Positions 33,414 through 42,431 of a stretch of DNA of 64,000 bases are shown one piece after another; positions within the stretch are counted from its first letter, which is position 1; every line of letters starts with the position of its first letter. Position numbers and translations under genes: made by a program. The stretch lies in assembly GCA_020632915.1 (NCBI GenBank), contig JACKEP010000023.1, positions 1 through 64,000 of the forward strand, given 5' to 3'. Below the pieces are notes generated by a model. The model was given only the letters and a program-made list of their open reading frames with translations, searched no databases and was not told the origin of the DNA. The DNA comes from Alphaproteobacteria bacterium. GTDB lineage: Bacteria; Myxococcota_A; UBA796; GCA-2862545.

Positions 33414-34386
33414 ACGGCAGGGTGTCGATGGCGAGCTTGACGTTCTCGTTGACCAGGGCGTCGTCGGTGGGCGGACCCTGGTCGGGCTCGCCCCACTGCT
33501 CGGGCGGGTGGCGCGGCACCTTGTAGGGGAAGAGCATCGGCACGCGGGCGACCTGGCGGGCGTAGCCCGGGCGCCGGGCCAGCATGCGCGTCTCCATCAG
33601 GGGGATCGACGCGAAGCGGAAGAGCGCGGCGATCGCCACCACGCCCACCACGCTGAACGCCAGGCGCGGGCTCGCCGCCACGGCGAACAGCCACATCCCC
33701 CACCAGAAGCCGATCTCGCCGAGGTAGTTGGGGTGGCGTGACCACCGCCACAGGCCCTCGTCGATGAACGCCTCGGGGCGCAGGCCGCGCCCGCGGAAGG
33801 CGCGGAGCTGGTTGTCGGCCGTGCCCTCCAGGAACGTGGCGCCGGACGCGACGACCACGGCGAGCACGTCGAGCAGGCCCAGCGGGGACGGGGTGGAGAT
33901 CGCCAGCCACGCCGGCCACAGCGCCACGAACACGAGCAGCGTGGGCATCAGGTGCAGGCCGAAGAAGCTGACCGGCCAGTACCACATGCCCGTCTTGTGG
34001 CGCAGGTCGACGTAGCGCCAGTCCTCGTGGTCGAGGCCCGTCCAGCCGGTGGCCCAGTTGGTGGTGAGGCGGGTTCCCCAGAACGCGAGGCAGCCGATGA
34101 CCAGCACCTGGCGCCACGGGTTGCCGACGTCGCCCCCGTTCATCACCCAGTACCCGCCGATCGCGATGGGCGCGACCGACCAATAGGGGTCGTAGAAGCT
34201 GGTGTTCCCGAAGGCGAACGAGAACGCGAAGATCGTCAGCGTGCCGGCGAGGTCGGCGACGAAGGCCACCCCGAGGGGGTCGGTGATCGGCACCACCAGA
34301 CCCGTCAGCACCGCGACCAGGAAGGCGGCGAAGTAGGCCATCACCATCCAGGTCATGCCCTTCCAGTAGGCGGCGTCTCCAGGCAC
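33376..34386 (-). CDS. DUF1295 / steroid 5-alpha-reductase-like membrane protein
   Basis: A 336-residue integral membrane protein with about eight hydrophobic segments. The C-terminal half carries EGLWRWSRHPNYLGEIGFWW, the signature of DUF1295 and of isoprenylcysteine methyltransferase-like and sterol reductase-like enzymes. The tail is a charged cytoplasmic extension ending DPEDDED. It probably acts on a lipid in the membrane, but the substrate is unknown. Its 3' end overlaps the protease gene on the other strand. Confidence 0.8.
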   Translation of the reverse strand: MPGDAAYWKGMTWMVMAYFAAFLVAVLTGLVVPITDPLGVAFVADLAGTLTIFAFSFAFGNTSFYDPYWSVAPIAIGGYWVMNGGDVGNPWRQVLVIGCLAFWGTRLTTNWATGWTGLDHEDWRYVDLRHKTGMWYWPVSFFGLHLMPTLLVFVALWPAWLAISTPSPLGLLDVLAVVVASGATFLEGTADNQLRAFRGRGLRPEAFIDEGLWRWSRHPNYLGEIGFWWGMWLFAVAASPRLAFSVVGVVAIAALFRFASIPLMETRMLARRPGYARQVARVPMLFPYKVPRHPPEQWGEPDQGPPTDDALVNENVKLAIDTLPFIPPPDPEDDED

Positions 34387-34510
34387 CGGTCCTCCTCGTC
34401 CTGTGCGCGCCTATCATGCAACACGGCGGGGTCACGTGGGGGGACGGTACGCGGGCGGACCGGTCCCGTCGGTGGCGGTGGGGTTACGCGACCTGGACGC
34501 AGGAGGAGGG

Positions 34511-35194
34511 ATGACGCTGCCCATCGAGGCGCTCGTGCCGTCGCGGTTCCCCACGTGGGTGCGGCGCCGACCGTTCGCCGTGGTGTTCGTGGGCGACGGC
34601 GTGAACGTGCCGCGACCCCGCCTCGTGGTGCAGGGGCTCGAAGACCTGTTCCCGCAGCAGCTCGCGCTCGGCTGGATGAGCCGCGACAGCGCCCCGGACG
34701 CGCGCTGGTGGGAGCAGCACTGGCGCACCGAGCTGGGCCCGTTCCGTGGCGCGTCCGCGCCGCCGCCGGGGGTCTACCTGTTCCACCTGGGCTGGGTCGC
34801 CGGCCACCACCCGGGCGTCTCCCACCACGTCGATCGCACGGCCGCCCTGGGCGTGCGCACCTACCTGATCGAGCGCATGCGCCTCAAGGCCAGCCAGGGG
34901 GGCGACGGCACCGAGTGGACGCGACAGTCCGACGGGCCGGGCACCGGGAGCAGCCAGCCGCCCCCGCGCATGCCCCGTCGCACCACGCTGGTGGGCAGCG
35001 CCTACGAGCTGCTCGACATCTCGCCCGAGGCCGACGACACCGAGGTCAAGAAGGCCTACCGCACCGCGATCAAGCTCAACCACCCCGACAAGGTCGCCCA
35101 CCTCTCCAAGGAGATCCAGGCCTTCGCACGCGAACGAACCCAGCTGATCGTGGCCGCGTGGGGCGAGATCAAGAAGGAGCGCGGCCTGGCCTGA
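34511..35194 (+). CDS. Protein with a C-terminal J domain
   Basis: A 227-residue protein. The last 65 residues are a J domain (SAYELLDISPEADDTEVKKA), with the required HPD in KLNHPDKVAH, so it should stimulate an Hsp70. The first 150 residues form a compact region I do not recognise (it includes FAVVFVGDGVNVPRP and GVYLFHLGWVAGHHPGVS), joined by a Ser/Pro linker. Having the J domain at the end is the reverse of DnaJ. ATG 34511 has GGAGGAGGG directly upstream and is clearly the start. It is followed by the sigma-54 activator gene after 74 bases. Confidence 0.85.
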   Translation: MTLPIEALVPSRFPTWVRRRPFAVVFVGDGVNVPRPRLVVQGLEDLFPQQLALGWMSRDSAPDARWWEQHWRTELGPFRGASAPPPGVYLFHLGWVAGHHPGVSHHVDRTAALGVRTYLIERMRLKASQGGDGTEWTRQSDGPGTGSSQPPPRMPRRTTLVGSAYELLDISPEADDTEVKKAYRTAIKLNHPDKVAHLSKEIQAFARERTQLIVAAWGEIKKERGLA

Positions 35195-35241
35195 CCCGTC
35201 GCCGGTTGCCCGGGACCCCCACGGGCGCTAGCTCAGCGGCT

Positions 35242-35261
35242 GTCCTACATTCTGGTAGGAC
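35242..35261. promoter_or_regulatory. Palindromic operator before the sigma-54 activator gene
   Basis: GTCCTAC 35242-35248 and GTAGGAC 35255-35261 form a perfect 7-bp inverted repeat with a 6-base spacer. It ends seven bases before the activator's GTG start and covers its ribosome binding site (AGGA 35257-35260). The same motif and spacing occur twice upstream of amtB, which suggests that the activator binds here to control its own expression. Confidence 0.65.
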
Positions 35262-35268
35262 CGTGGAT

Positions 35269-36777
<1,509 letters not shown>

Positions 36778-36790
36778 CGCGCTGCCAAGA

Positions 36791-36838
36791 TCCTACATCA
36801 GTGTAGGACGCGCCGGATCGAGCTACGTGGATGTAGGA
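36791..36838 (+). promoter_or_regulatory. Two activator-binding sites upstream of amtB
   Basis: Site 1 is TCCTAC 36791-36796, six bases, then GTAGGA 36803-36808, a perfect inverted repeat. Site 2 is CTAC 36823-36826, six bases, then GTAGGAT 36833-36839, with the left half less complete. The centres are 30 bp apart, about three helical turns, and lie near -128 and -98 of the predicted start of transcription. This is typical geometry for sigma-54 enhancers. Confidence 0.7.
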
Positions 36839-36901
36839 TCAGGGGGCCCCTACGGAGGCGCCGCGACGGTCGAACCGACCGGATCCGCCGATCCACCGTC
36901 G

Positions 36902-36916
36902 TGGCACACCGCTTGC
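36902..36916 (+). promoter_or_regulatory. Sigma-54 (-24/-12) promoter of amtB
   Basis: TGGCAC 36902-36907, five bases, then TTGC 36913-36916 matches the sigma-54 consensus TGGCAC-N5-TTGC exactly, with the invariant GG and GC at the required spacing. Transcription would begin near 36928, so the amtB translation start must be the downstream ATG 36952. This agrees with the sigma-54 activator encoded immediately upstream. Confidence 0.85.
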
Positions 36917-36951
36917 CTTGCGCGCCGGCCTCCGACGCGGTGAGGTGCCCG

Positions 36952-38265
36952 ATGCGCAGCTGGTGGATGGTCACGGCGACGATGCTGGCCACGCCTGCGC
37001 TCGCGGACGACGGCACCGTCACCGCCGACGACGTGCTGTTCGTCGTCAACAACGTCTGGATGATGACGGCGGCGTTCCTGGTGTTCCTGATGCACCTGGG
37101 CTTCGCGACCCTCGAAGCCGGCATGGCGCAGGCCAAGAACACCGTCAACATCCTGTTCAAGAACGTGATGGTGATCGCCATCGGCCTGCTGACCTACGCG
37201 ATCGTAGGATTCGGGCTGATGTACCCGGGCGCGGAGTTCGCGGGCGGCTTCTTCGGCTTCGCCGGCTTCGGCCTGGGCACCGACGCCGCGGGACTCACCG
37301 CGGCCTACGCCGACGGGCACTACACGTACTGGACCGACTTCCTGTTCCAGGCGATGTTCGCCGCCACGGCGGCGACGATCGTTTCGGGGGCGGTGGCCGA
37401 GCGCATCAAGCTCCCCACGTTCCTGGTCTTCTCCACCCTGTACGTGGCCATCGTCTACCCGATGGTGGGCATGTGGCAGTGGGGCGGCGGCTTCCTGGCG
37501 GCGCTCGGCTTCCACGACTTCGCGGGCTCCACCATCGTCCACTCGGTGGGCGGCTGGGCAGCGCTCGTGGGGGCGTGGATGCTCGGTCCGCGTCAGGGTC
37601 GCTTCGAGCGGGGGATCCACCCCCACAGCCTGCCGTTGGCGACGATCGGCACGCTGCTGCTCTGGTTCGGGTGGTACGGGTTCAACGGCGGCTCCGTGCT
37701 GTCGGCCGACCCTGCCGCCACGTCGCTGGTGGTCGTCAACACCACGCTGGGTGCCGCGGCGGGCCTGGTGACGTGCGTGGCGGTCGCCTGGGTCCTGTTC
37801 AGGGTCCCCGACCTCTCGATGGCGATCAACGGCTCCCTGGCGGGCCTCGTGGGCATCACCGCGGGTGCTGACGTCTTCACACCGACGACCGCCATCATCG
37901 CAGGCTCCATCGCGGGGGTGCTCGTCCTGGCGGGCATCGTGGCGATGGACAAGCTGCGGATTGACGACCCGGTCGGGGCGGTGCCGGTACACCTCGTTTG
38001 TGGCGCGTGGGGCACGCTCGCCGTGGGTCTCCTCTCCCCGGAGGTCCACGTGGGCGCGCAGCTCGCCGGCATCGCCTCGACCGGAGCGTTCTGCCTCCCG
38101 GCCGCGGCCGTCCTGTTCTTCGGCCTGTCCAAGGCCATGGGACTGCGGGTCAGTGAGGATGAGGAGGCCCTGGGCCTCGACGTCGGTGAGCATGGCGCGA
38201 TGGCCTACACCGGCTTGCAGCACCTGACGCCGGACGAGATCACGGCGCTGTTGGCTGCGAAGTGA
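36952..38265 (+). CDS. amtB: Ammonium transporter (Amt family)
   Basis: A 437-residue channel protein with a signal peptide (MVTATMLATPALA) and about 11 membrane helices. Family motifs include FLMHLGFATLEAGMAQAKNT, DFAGSTIVHSVGGWAALVGA (first pore His) and VPVHLVCGAWGTLA (second pore His). The conserved cytosolic tail is LRVSEDEEALGLDVGEHGAM. ATG 36952, with GAGGTG upstream, is chosen over GTG 36901, which would put the sigma-54 promoter inside the coding region. No PII (glnK) gene is next to it. Expression should depend on sigma-54 and the neighbouring GAF activator, that is, on nitrogen status. Confidence 0.95.
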   Translation: MRSWWMVTATMLATPALADDGTVTADDVLFVVNNVWMMTAAFLVFLMHLGFATLEAGMAQAKNTVNILFKNVMVIAIGLLTYAIVGFGLMYPGAEFAGGFFGFAGFGLGTDAAGLTAAYADGHYTYWTDFLFQAMFAATAATIVSGAVAERIKLPTFLVFSTLYVAIVYPMVGMWQWGGGFLAALGFHDFAGSTIVHSVGGWAALVGAWMLGPRQGRFERGIHPHSLPLATIGTLLLWFGWYGFNGGSVLSADPAATSLVVVNTTLGAAAGLVTCVAVAWVLFRVPDLSMAINGSLAGLVGITAGADVFTPTTAIIAGSIAGVLVLAGIVAMDKLRIDDPVGAVPVHLVCGAWGTLAVGLLSPEVHVGAQLAGIASTGAFCLPAAAVLFFGLSKAMGLRVSEDEEALGLDVGEHGAMAYTGLQHLTPDEITALLAAK

Positions 38266-38273
38266 GGGGACGT

Positions 38274-38303
38274 CGCGAGGAGGCAGCGCACGGCCTCCTC
38301 GCG
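38274..38303 (+). terminator. Terminator hairpin after amtB
   Basis: CGCGAGGAGGC 38274-38284 pairs perfectly with GCCTCCTCGCG 38293-38303: an 11-bp stem with an 8-base loop, eight bases after the amtB stop. No T-tract is present. Its strength and position make it a likely terminator. Confidence 0.6.
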
Positions 38304-38351
38304 CGTCGGCGACGGCGCGGACCCTTCAGGGCGGCGACCTGAACCGACACG

Positions 38352-38376
38352 GGCCCGGGGGCGTCGCTCCCGGGCC
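38352..38376 (-). terminator. Terminator hairpin of the minus-strand lipoprotein pair
   Basis: GGCCCGGG 38352-38359 pairs with CCCGGGCC 38369-38376, an 8-bp GC stem lying eight bases beyond the stop of the minus-strand gene that ends at 38385. It may end transcription coming from the right. Confidence 0.45.
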
Positions 38377-38384
38377 TGCCTGCC

Positions 38385-38954
38385 TCAGTCGCCCGCGTCG
38401 TCGGGCGCAGCGGGTGCCTCCGGTGCCGTCGTCGTCGTCGTGGCCGGTGAGGACGCGGGTGTCGACGGCGGCACGCCTGTCTCCGGCACGCGCACCAGCT
38501 GCCAGCGCTCCTCGCGGGGGCCCGTGCGTCCCTGGCCCGTGGCGAGCACGTCGAGCGCGTCGGGGCTCGTGGCCGTGTAGACGATGTGCTGGGGGAAGTC
38601 GTGGTCGGGGTTGTCGAACACCACGCTGGTGGGCGTGGTGGCCGTCAGCCGGAAGTCGACGGGATCCTGCCCCGCGGGCCACGCGACGTAGGTGACGCCG
38701 TCGTCCGAGGCGACGATGGTGAGCGACTCGGCGAACACGAGCGCGCCGTCGCGGGCGGCGTAGCCCGAGCCGAGCAGGTTGCCGTCGGCCAGGGCGTGCC
38801 AGCGCTCGATGGTGCGGACGCCCTCGCCGGTGTCGGACCAGTCGCCGACCAGCCAGGCGAGCATCGACGCGGGGCGGGTGTCGGTGGGGGCGGGCACGTC
38901 GACCCGCTCGCCGCAGGCGGTCAGCAGCAGCGCTGCGATCACTCCGTGCCGCAC
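38385..38954 (-). CDS. DUF6265-like (lipocalin-type) lipoprotein
   Basis: The N-terminus GVIAALLLTACGERVD gives a lipobox. The domain that follows (LAWLVGDWSDTGEGVRTIER, then NPDHDFPQHIVYTAT) resembles DUF6265, a small beta-barrel, lipocalin-like family. The C-terminus is a Thr/Ala/Pro-rich tail. GTG 38954 with GGGAG upstream is the best start; GTG 38942 is an alternative. Its start overlaps the end of the upstream gene by 16 bases, so the two are coupled. Confidence 0.8.
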   Translation of the reverse strand: MRHGVIAALLLTACGERVDVPAPTDTRPASMLAWLVGDWSDTGEGVRTIERWHALADGNLLGSGYAARDGALVFAESLTIVASDDGVTYVAWPAGQDPVDFRLTATTPTSVVFDNPDHDFPQHIVYTATSPDALDVLATGQGRTGPREERWQLVRVPETGVPPSTPASSPATTTTTAPEAPAAPDDAGD

Positions 38955-39865
38955 GCCGCCACTCCCGCGGGCGTGATGCCCGCACCGCCGACCCGCTCCC
39001 CGAGGCCCTGGACCACGGCGTCGGCGAAGGCGTCGACCTTGTTGATCACGATGACGTCCTTGGGCTTGTTGGCCGTGTGGCCAGCCGCGCGGCGGTTGGT
39101 GCGGAAGCGCAGCACGTCGCCCACGTCGTCGCCGCCGACGCAGTGCCAGCGGTCGGCCTCCATCAGCAGCTTCTCGCCGGCCACGTCCACGCGCGCGAGC
39201 GCCCACCGCTCCGACGTGGCCTCGGTGGTGCGGACCACGGTCAGGCCCTCGGGCAGCAGGGCAGCGACCCAGGCGTCGTCCTTGTCGAACGGCCCGTCGC
39301 CGGTGGCGCCGTCGGCGCTGTAGCTGGCGTGGAAGGTGACGTCCCAGGCCGTGCCGTTCCAGTCGTGGTCCTCGGAGGCCACGTCGAACGTGAACCGGCC
39401 GATGTCGTGCCGGTTCTCCGGGCGGTCGGTGGTGACCGACTCCAGCTCGACCCACCACTTCTCGACGTCGCCCTCGCAGGCGGTGGCTGTGTAGCGCTGG
39501 AACATCGTCATCCGGAGCGGGGCGGACCCTTCGCCGTCGAGCACGTAGGTGCGGGCGAGCCGACACTTCCACGGCGAGACCGCGTCGTCCTCCACGGGCC
39601 CGCCCTCGGGGTCGGCCACGGTGGCGGCGGCGTGGACGGCCGCACGCAGCGGCTCGGCGTCGCCCTCTTCGAGGGAGGCGACGGGGACGGTGAACGTGGC
39701 CTGCTTGAGCACCGGGGCGTTGTCGTGACGCTTGCGGGCCTTCTTGTCCTTCCGCTCGGTGGTGCCGTCCTGGGCGGCGGTGCCGTCGTCCGTGCCCGCC
39801 GGCGGGCTGCTGCACGTGCAGCCGGCCCACACGAGCCACGGTGCGATGGACAGGATCGTGCGCAT
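38939..39865 (-). CDS. Lipoprotein, 308 aa
   Basis: MRTILSIAPWLVWAGCTC carries the lipobox WAGC. A charged Thr/Asp/Lys linker (DKKARKRHDNAP) leads to a domain of about 240 residues with several Cys and Trp. No known family is recognised. ATG 39865 is preceded by GAGGGAA. It is co-transcribed with the DUF6265-like gene that overlaps its 3' end. Confidence 0.75.
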   Translation of the reverse strand: MRTILSIAPWLVWAGCTCSSPPAGTDDGTAAQDGTTERKDKKARKRHDNAPVLKQATFTVPVASLEEGDAEPLRAAVHAAATVADPEGGPVEDDAVSPWKCRLARTYVLDGEGSAPLRMTMFQRYTATACEGDVEKWWVELESVTTDRPENRHDIGRFTFDVASEDHDWNGTAWDVTFHASYSADGATGDGPFDKDDAWVAALLPEGLTVVRTTEATSERWALARVDVAGEKLLMEADRWHCVGGDDVGDVLRFRTNRRAAGHTANKPKDVIVINKVDAFADAVVQGLGERVGGAGITPAGVAACGTE

Positions 39866-39933
39866 CGGTGTTCCCTCACCCTCGGAGGCGGACCGTAGCA
39901 CGCGCACGGGGTAGGCGGGGTGGCGGGGGTGAC

Positions 39934-40590
39934 GTGGCGGCGACAGGCACGACGCTGGTGGTGTTCGACTTCGACGGCACGCTGGCCGACACGCGGGTGG
40001 GCGTGTCCACCTGCCTCAACGCAGCACTCCACGCCCACGGGCTGCCGCGGGTGATGCCGTCGTTCGTCCACGCGCTGATGGGCCTGCCGCTGCCCACGGT
40101 GTTCCAGCGCACGCTGCCTCCCCCGCAGCGCGACACCGACGTAACCCCGCTCGTCGCCTGGTACCGGCACCACTTCCTCGACCTCGCGCTCCCGCACGTC
40201 GCCCCGTGCCCCGGTGCCCACGCCACGCTCGATGCGCTCGCCCGTCGCGGCGTCACCACCGGCATCGCCACGAGCCGCGGCCGCACCAGCCTCGTGCCGC
40301 TGCTCGACCACCTGGGCCTCGGCGGCTTCGCGGTGGTCGGCACCGACGACGACGTCGACGTGGGCAAGCCGGACCCGGCGCTGCTCCGGCTCGTGCTCGA
40401 CCGGGCGGGGGTGCCGACCGAGGCCGCGGTGATGGTGGGCGACACGTCCTACGACGTGCTCATGGCGCGGGCGGCCGGCGTGCGCGTGGTGGGCGTGCCC
40501 GGCTGCCACGACGGCGCGGCGCTCGCGGCGGCCGGTGCCGACCACGTGGTCGACCACCTCGAGGACGTGCTGCCGCTGGTGGGCGGGTGA
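39934..40590 (+). CDS. HAD-family phosphatase, phosphoglycolate phosphatase-like
   Basis: A 218-residue HAD hydrolase with all four motifs: VVFDFDGTLADT (nucleophile Asp and acid Asp), GIATSRGR (motif II), the Lys of VGKPDPALL (motif III) and MVGDTSYDVLMA (motif IV). The helical cap after motif I fits the phosphoglycolate/beta-phosphoglucomutase group. The natural substrate cannot be read from the sequence. GTG 39934 is the likely start. Its stop overlaps the next gene by four bases. Confidence 0.88.
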   Translation: MAATGTTLVVFDFDGTLADTRVGVSTCLNAALHAHGLPRVMPSFVHALMGLPLPTVFQRTLPPPQRDTDVTPLVAWYRHHFLDLALPHVAPCPGAHATLDALARRGVTTGIATSRGRTSLVPLLDHLGLGGFAVVGTDDDVDVGKPDPALLRLVLDRAGVPTEAAVMVGDTSYDVLMARAAGVRVVGVPGCHDGAALAAAGADHVVDHLEDVLPLVGG

Positions 40591-41279
40591 GCGGCCGTCG
40601 CTGGATCGCCGTCGCCGTGCTCGTGCTGGTGGTGCTGCCCGTGCTCTGGGGTGCCAGCCCGCTCGGCCGGGTGGTGATCGGCGTCGTGCAGGCGGCCCAC
40701 GAGGCCGGTCCGTGGGGGGCCGTCGTGTTCGCTTTGGCGTTCGGCGTGGCCGCCGTGCTCGCCGTGCCCGCGTCGTTCGGGCAGATGACCGCCGGCTTCC
40801 TGTACGGCCCGGTCGCTGGCGTGCTCGTGTCGTGGGCGTGCTCGGTGGTCTTCGCGACGGTCGACTTCGTGCTCGCCCGCACGGTGCTGCAGCGGCGCGT
40901 GGTGGGCGGCTGGACCGACAGCGACCTGTGGCAGCGCCTCGACGGCCACCTCGCCACGCGCGGCTTGGGGTGGGTGGTGCTGCTGCGGCTGTCGCCGATG
41001 TCGCCGTTCCACGTGGTCAGCTACGCGCTCGGCTGCACGTCGGTGGGGCTGGTGCCGTTCGTGCTCGGCACGGCGGTGGGCGCCGTGCCGCCGGTGCTGC
41101 TCTACACCCTGCTCGGCGCGGGCATCACCGACCTCGCGCGGCTGGCCGAGGGGCAGGCACCCACGGGCTCGTCGCTGTACGTCGTGCTCGGGCTGACGCT
41201 CGTCGCCAGCGCCGGATTGTCGTGGCGGGTACGGCGTGCGCTCCAGGCGATCGCCGCGGATGCGACGCCGTCCGGCTGA
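40587..41279 (+). CDS. TVP38/TMEM64 (DedA-related) membrane protein
   Basis: A 230-residue membrane protein with about five hydrophobic segments. The VTT domain is recognisable from the segment beginning VPASFGQMTAGFLYGPVAGV and from VLLRLSPMSPFHVVSYALG. Proteins of this type are linked to lipid scrambling or membrane homeostasis. The GTG start at 40587 overlaps the HAD gene (GTGA), suggesting co-translation. Confidence 0.85.
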   Translation: MSGRRWIAVAVLVLVVLPVLWGASPLGRVVIGVVQAAHEAGPWGAVVFALAFGVAAVLAVPASFGQMTAGFLYGPVAGVLVSWACSVVFATVDFVLARTVLQRRVVGGWTDSDLWQRLDGHLATRGLGWVVLLRLSPMSPFHVVSYALGCTSVGLVPFVLGTAVGAVPPVLLYTLLGAGITDLARLAEGQAPTGSSLYVVLGLTLVASAGLSWRVRRALQAIAADATPSG

Positions 41280-41308
41280 GGGTATGGGGCGCGCCCGGAG
41301 GTGTCTCG

Positions 41309-41911
41309 ATGGCGTTCGCGAAGCTGCTGGCCGACCCCCAGATCACCGTGCAGGCGCTCGGCGAGCACCTCGACGGCCTCGATCACGCCGGCCGCGCCGA
41401 GGCGTTCCTGTCGCTGTCGAAGGCCCAGCAGAAGCGCGTGTGGGATCTGGCCGCGTCGGCCGCGCCGATCACCATCGACCACTTCGTGCCCGCCAGCGTC
41501 GGCACCGAGCGCGAGGTCATCCACCACGGCCTCAACACGCTGCCTGCCTTCCGCCACTTCCAGAAGCGCTTCGCCCGCGCCGGCGACGGCTCCGAGCGCC
41601 TGTTCGGCTACAACGAGGGCAGCACGCGGCCGCTGATCGGCCCGGGCTACTTCGTCGCCCACACCACCGCCGGCAACCCCACCTGGGAGGAGCGCGGCGC
41701 CTGGGTCGTCGACTACTTCCAGGTCCCCGACGGCGGCGTGCCGTCCACGTGGCCGCCGATCAAGCGCAACGATCAGGGCCTGCAGGTGCTCGTCTACCAC
41801 AAGACCCGTGACTTCATGCGCAAGGTCAGCGCCCACTGCTCCATCGGCATGGCGTTCAAGGTCGAGAACAGCCTGAACAACTGGTTCGTGCTGGTCCGCG
41901 AGGACGCGTAG
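41309..41911 (+). CDS. Hypothetical protein, 200 aa
   Basis: A soluble protein with no signal peptide. It has a helical N-terminal third (residues 1-55) and a mixed domain containing GYNEGSTRPLIGPGYFVAHT and NPTWEERGAWVVDYFQVPDG. The conserved-looking Trp, Tyr and Gly residues suggest a real fold, but I do not recognise the family. ATG 41309 has CGGAGGTG upstream. It could form a unit with msrB, 66 bases downstream. Confidence 0.7.
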   Translation: MAFAKLLADPQITVQALGEHLDGLDHAGRAEAFLSLSKAQQKRVWDLAASAAPITIDHFVPASVGTEREVIHHGLNTLPAFRHFQKRFARAGDGSERLFGYNEGSTRPLIGPGYFVAHTTAGNPTWEERGAWVVDYFQVPDGGVPSTWPPIKRNDQGLQVLVYHKTRDFMRKVSAHCSIGMAFKVENSLNNWFVLVREDA

Positions 41912-41977
41912 CGAGCGGTCACGTCGCCCGGCGGCCGCGCCGGCTCCGCGGTAGGGCCAGGGGACTGGAGGTGAGCG

Positions 41978-42403
41978 ATGGCCTCGACGCCCCCCGAGCT
42001 CGTGCCCGACCCGACGTCCCTGTCCGAAGACGACTGGAAGGCGCGCCTGACGCCCGACCAGTTCAGCGTGCTGCGCCGCCACGGCACCGAGCGCGCGTTC
42101 ACCGGCGCCCTGTGGGACGTGTTCCAGCCGGGCACCTACCACTGCGCGGCGTGCGGTCAGGCGCTGTTCCGGTCCGAGACCAAGTTCGACGCCGGCTGCG
42201 GCTGGCCGAGCTTCTTCCAGCCGCTGAGCGGCGACGCGGTCGCCGAGTCCGACGACTACAAGCTGATCGTGCACCGCACCGAGGTGCACTGCAGCCGCTG
42301 CGGTGGCCACCTGGGCCACGTCTTCGAGGACGGGCCGCCGCCCACCGGGCTGCGGTACTGCATGAACTCGGTGTCGATGCAGTTCGTCCCCGACGAGCGG
42401 TAG
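41978..42403 (+). CDS. msrB: Peptide-methionine (R)-S-oxide reductase
   Basis: Repairs oxidised methionine (R form) in proteins. The 141-residue enzyme has the zinc-binding pairs CAAC (Cys56, Cys59) and CSRC (Cys105, Cys108), the GCGWPSFF motif and the catalytic Cys128 in RYCMNSVSMQF. No signal peptide is seen, so it is cytoplasmic. ATG 41978 follows GGAGG. Confidence 0.96.
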   Translation: MASTPPELVPDPTSLSEDDWKARLTPDQFSVLRRHGTERAFTGALWDVFQPGTYHCAACGQALFRSETKFDAGCGWPSFFQPLSGDAVAESDDYKLIVHRTEVHCSRCGGHLGHVFEDGPPPTGLRYCMNSVSMQFVPDER

Positions 42404-42431
42404 AACGGGTGTCCCCAGGGCGGAGGTCGTC

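Noticed and set aside
36791..36839. Classical NifA site TGT-N10-ACA for the amtB upstream sites
   Set aside because: The palindromes have ACA on the left and TGT on the right with a short spacer, the reverse of the classical site, so they were described as a separate motif.
36901..36951. Upstream GTG 36901 as the amtB start
   Set aside because: It would place the -24/-12 promoter inside the coding region and put 17 extra residues before a normal signal peptide. ATG 36952 has GAGGTG before it.
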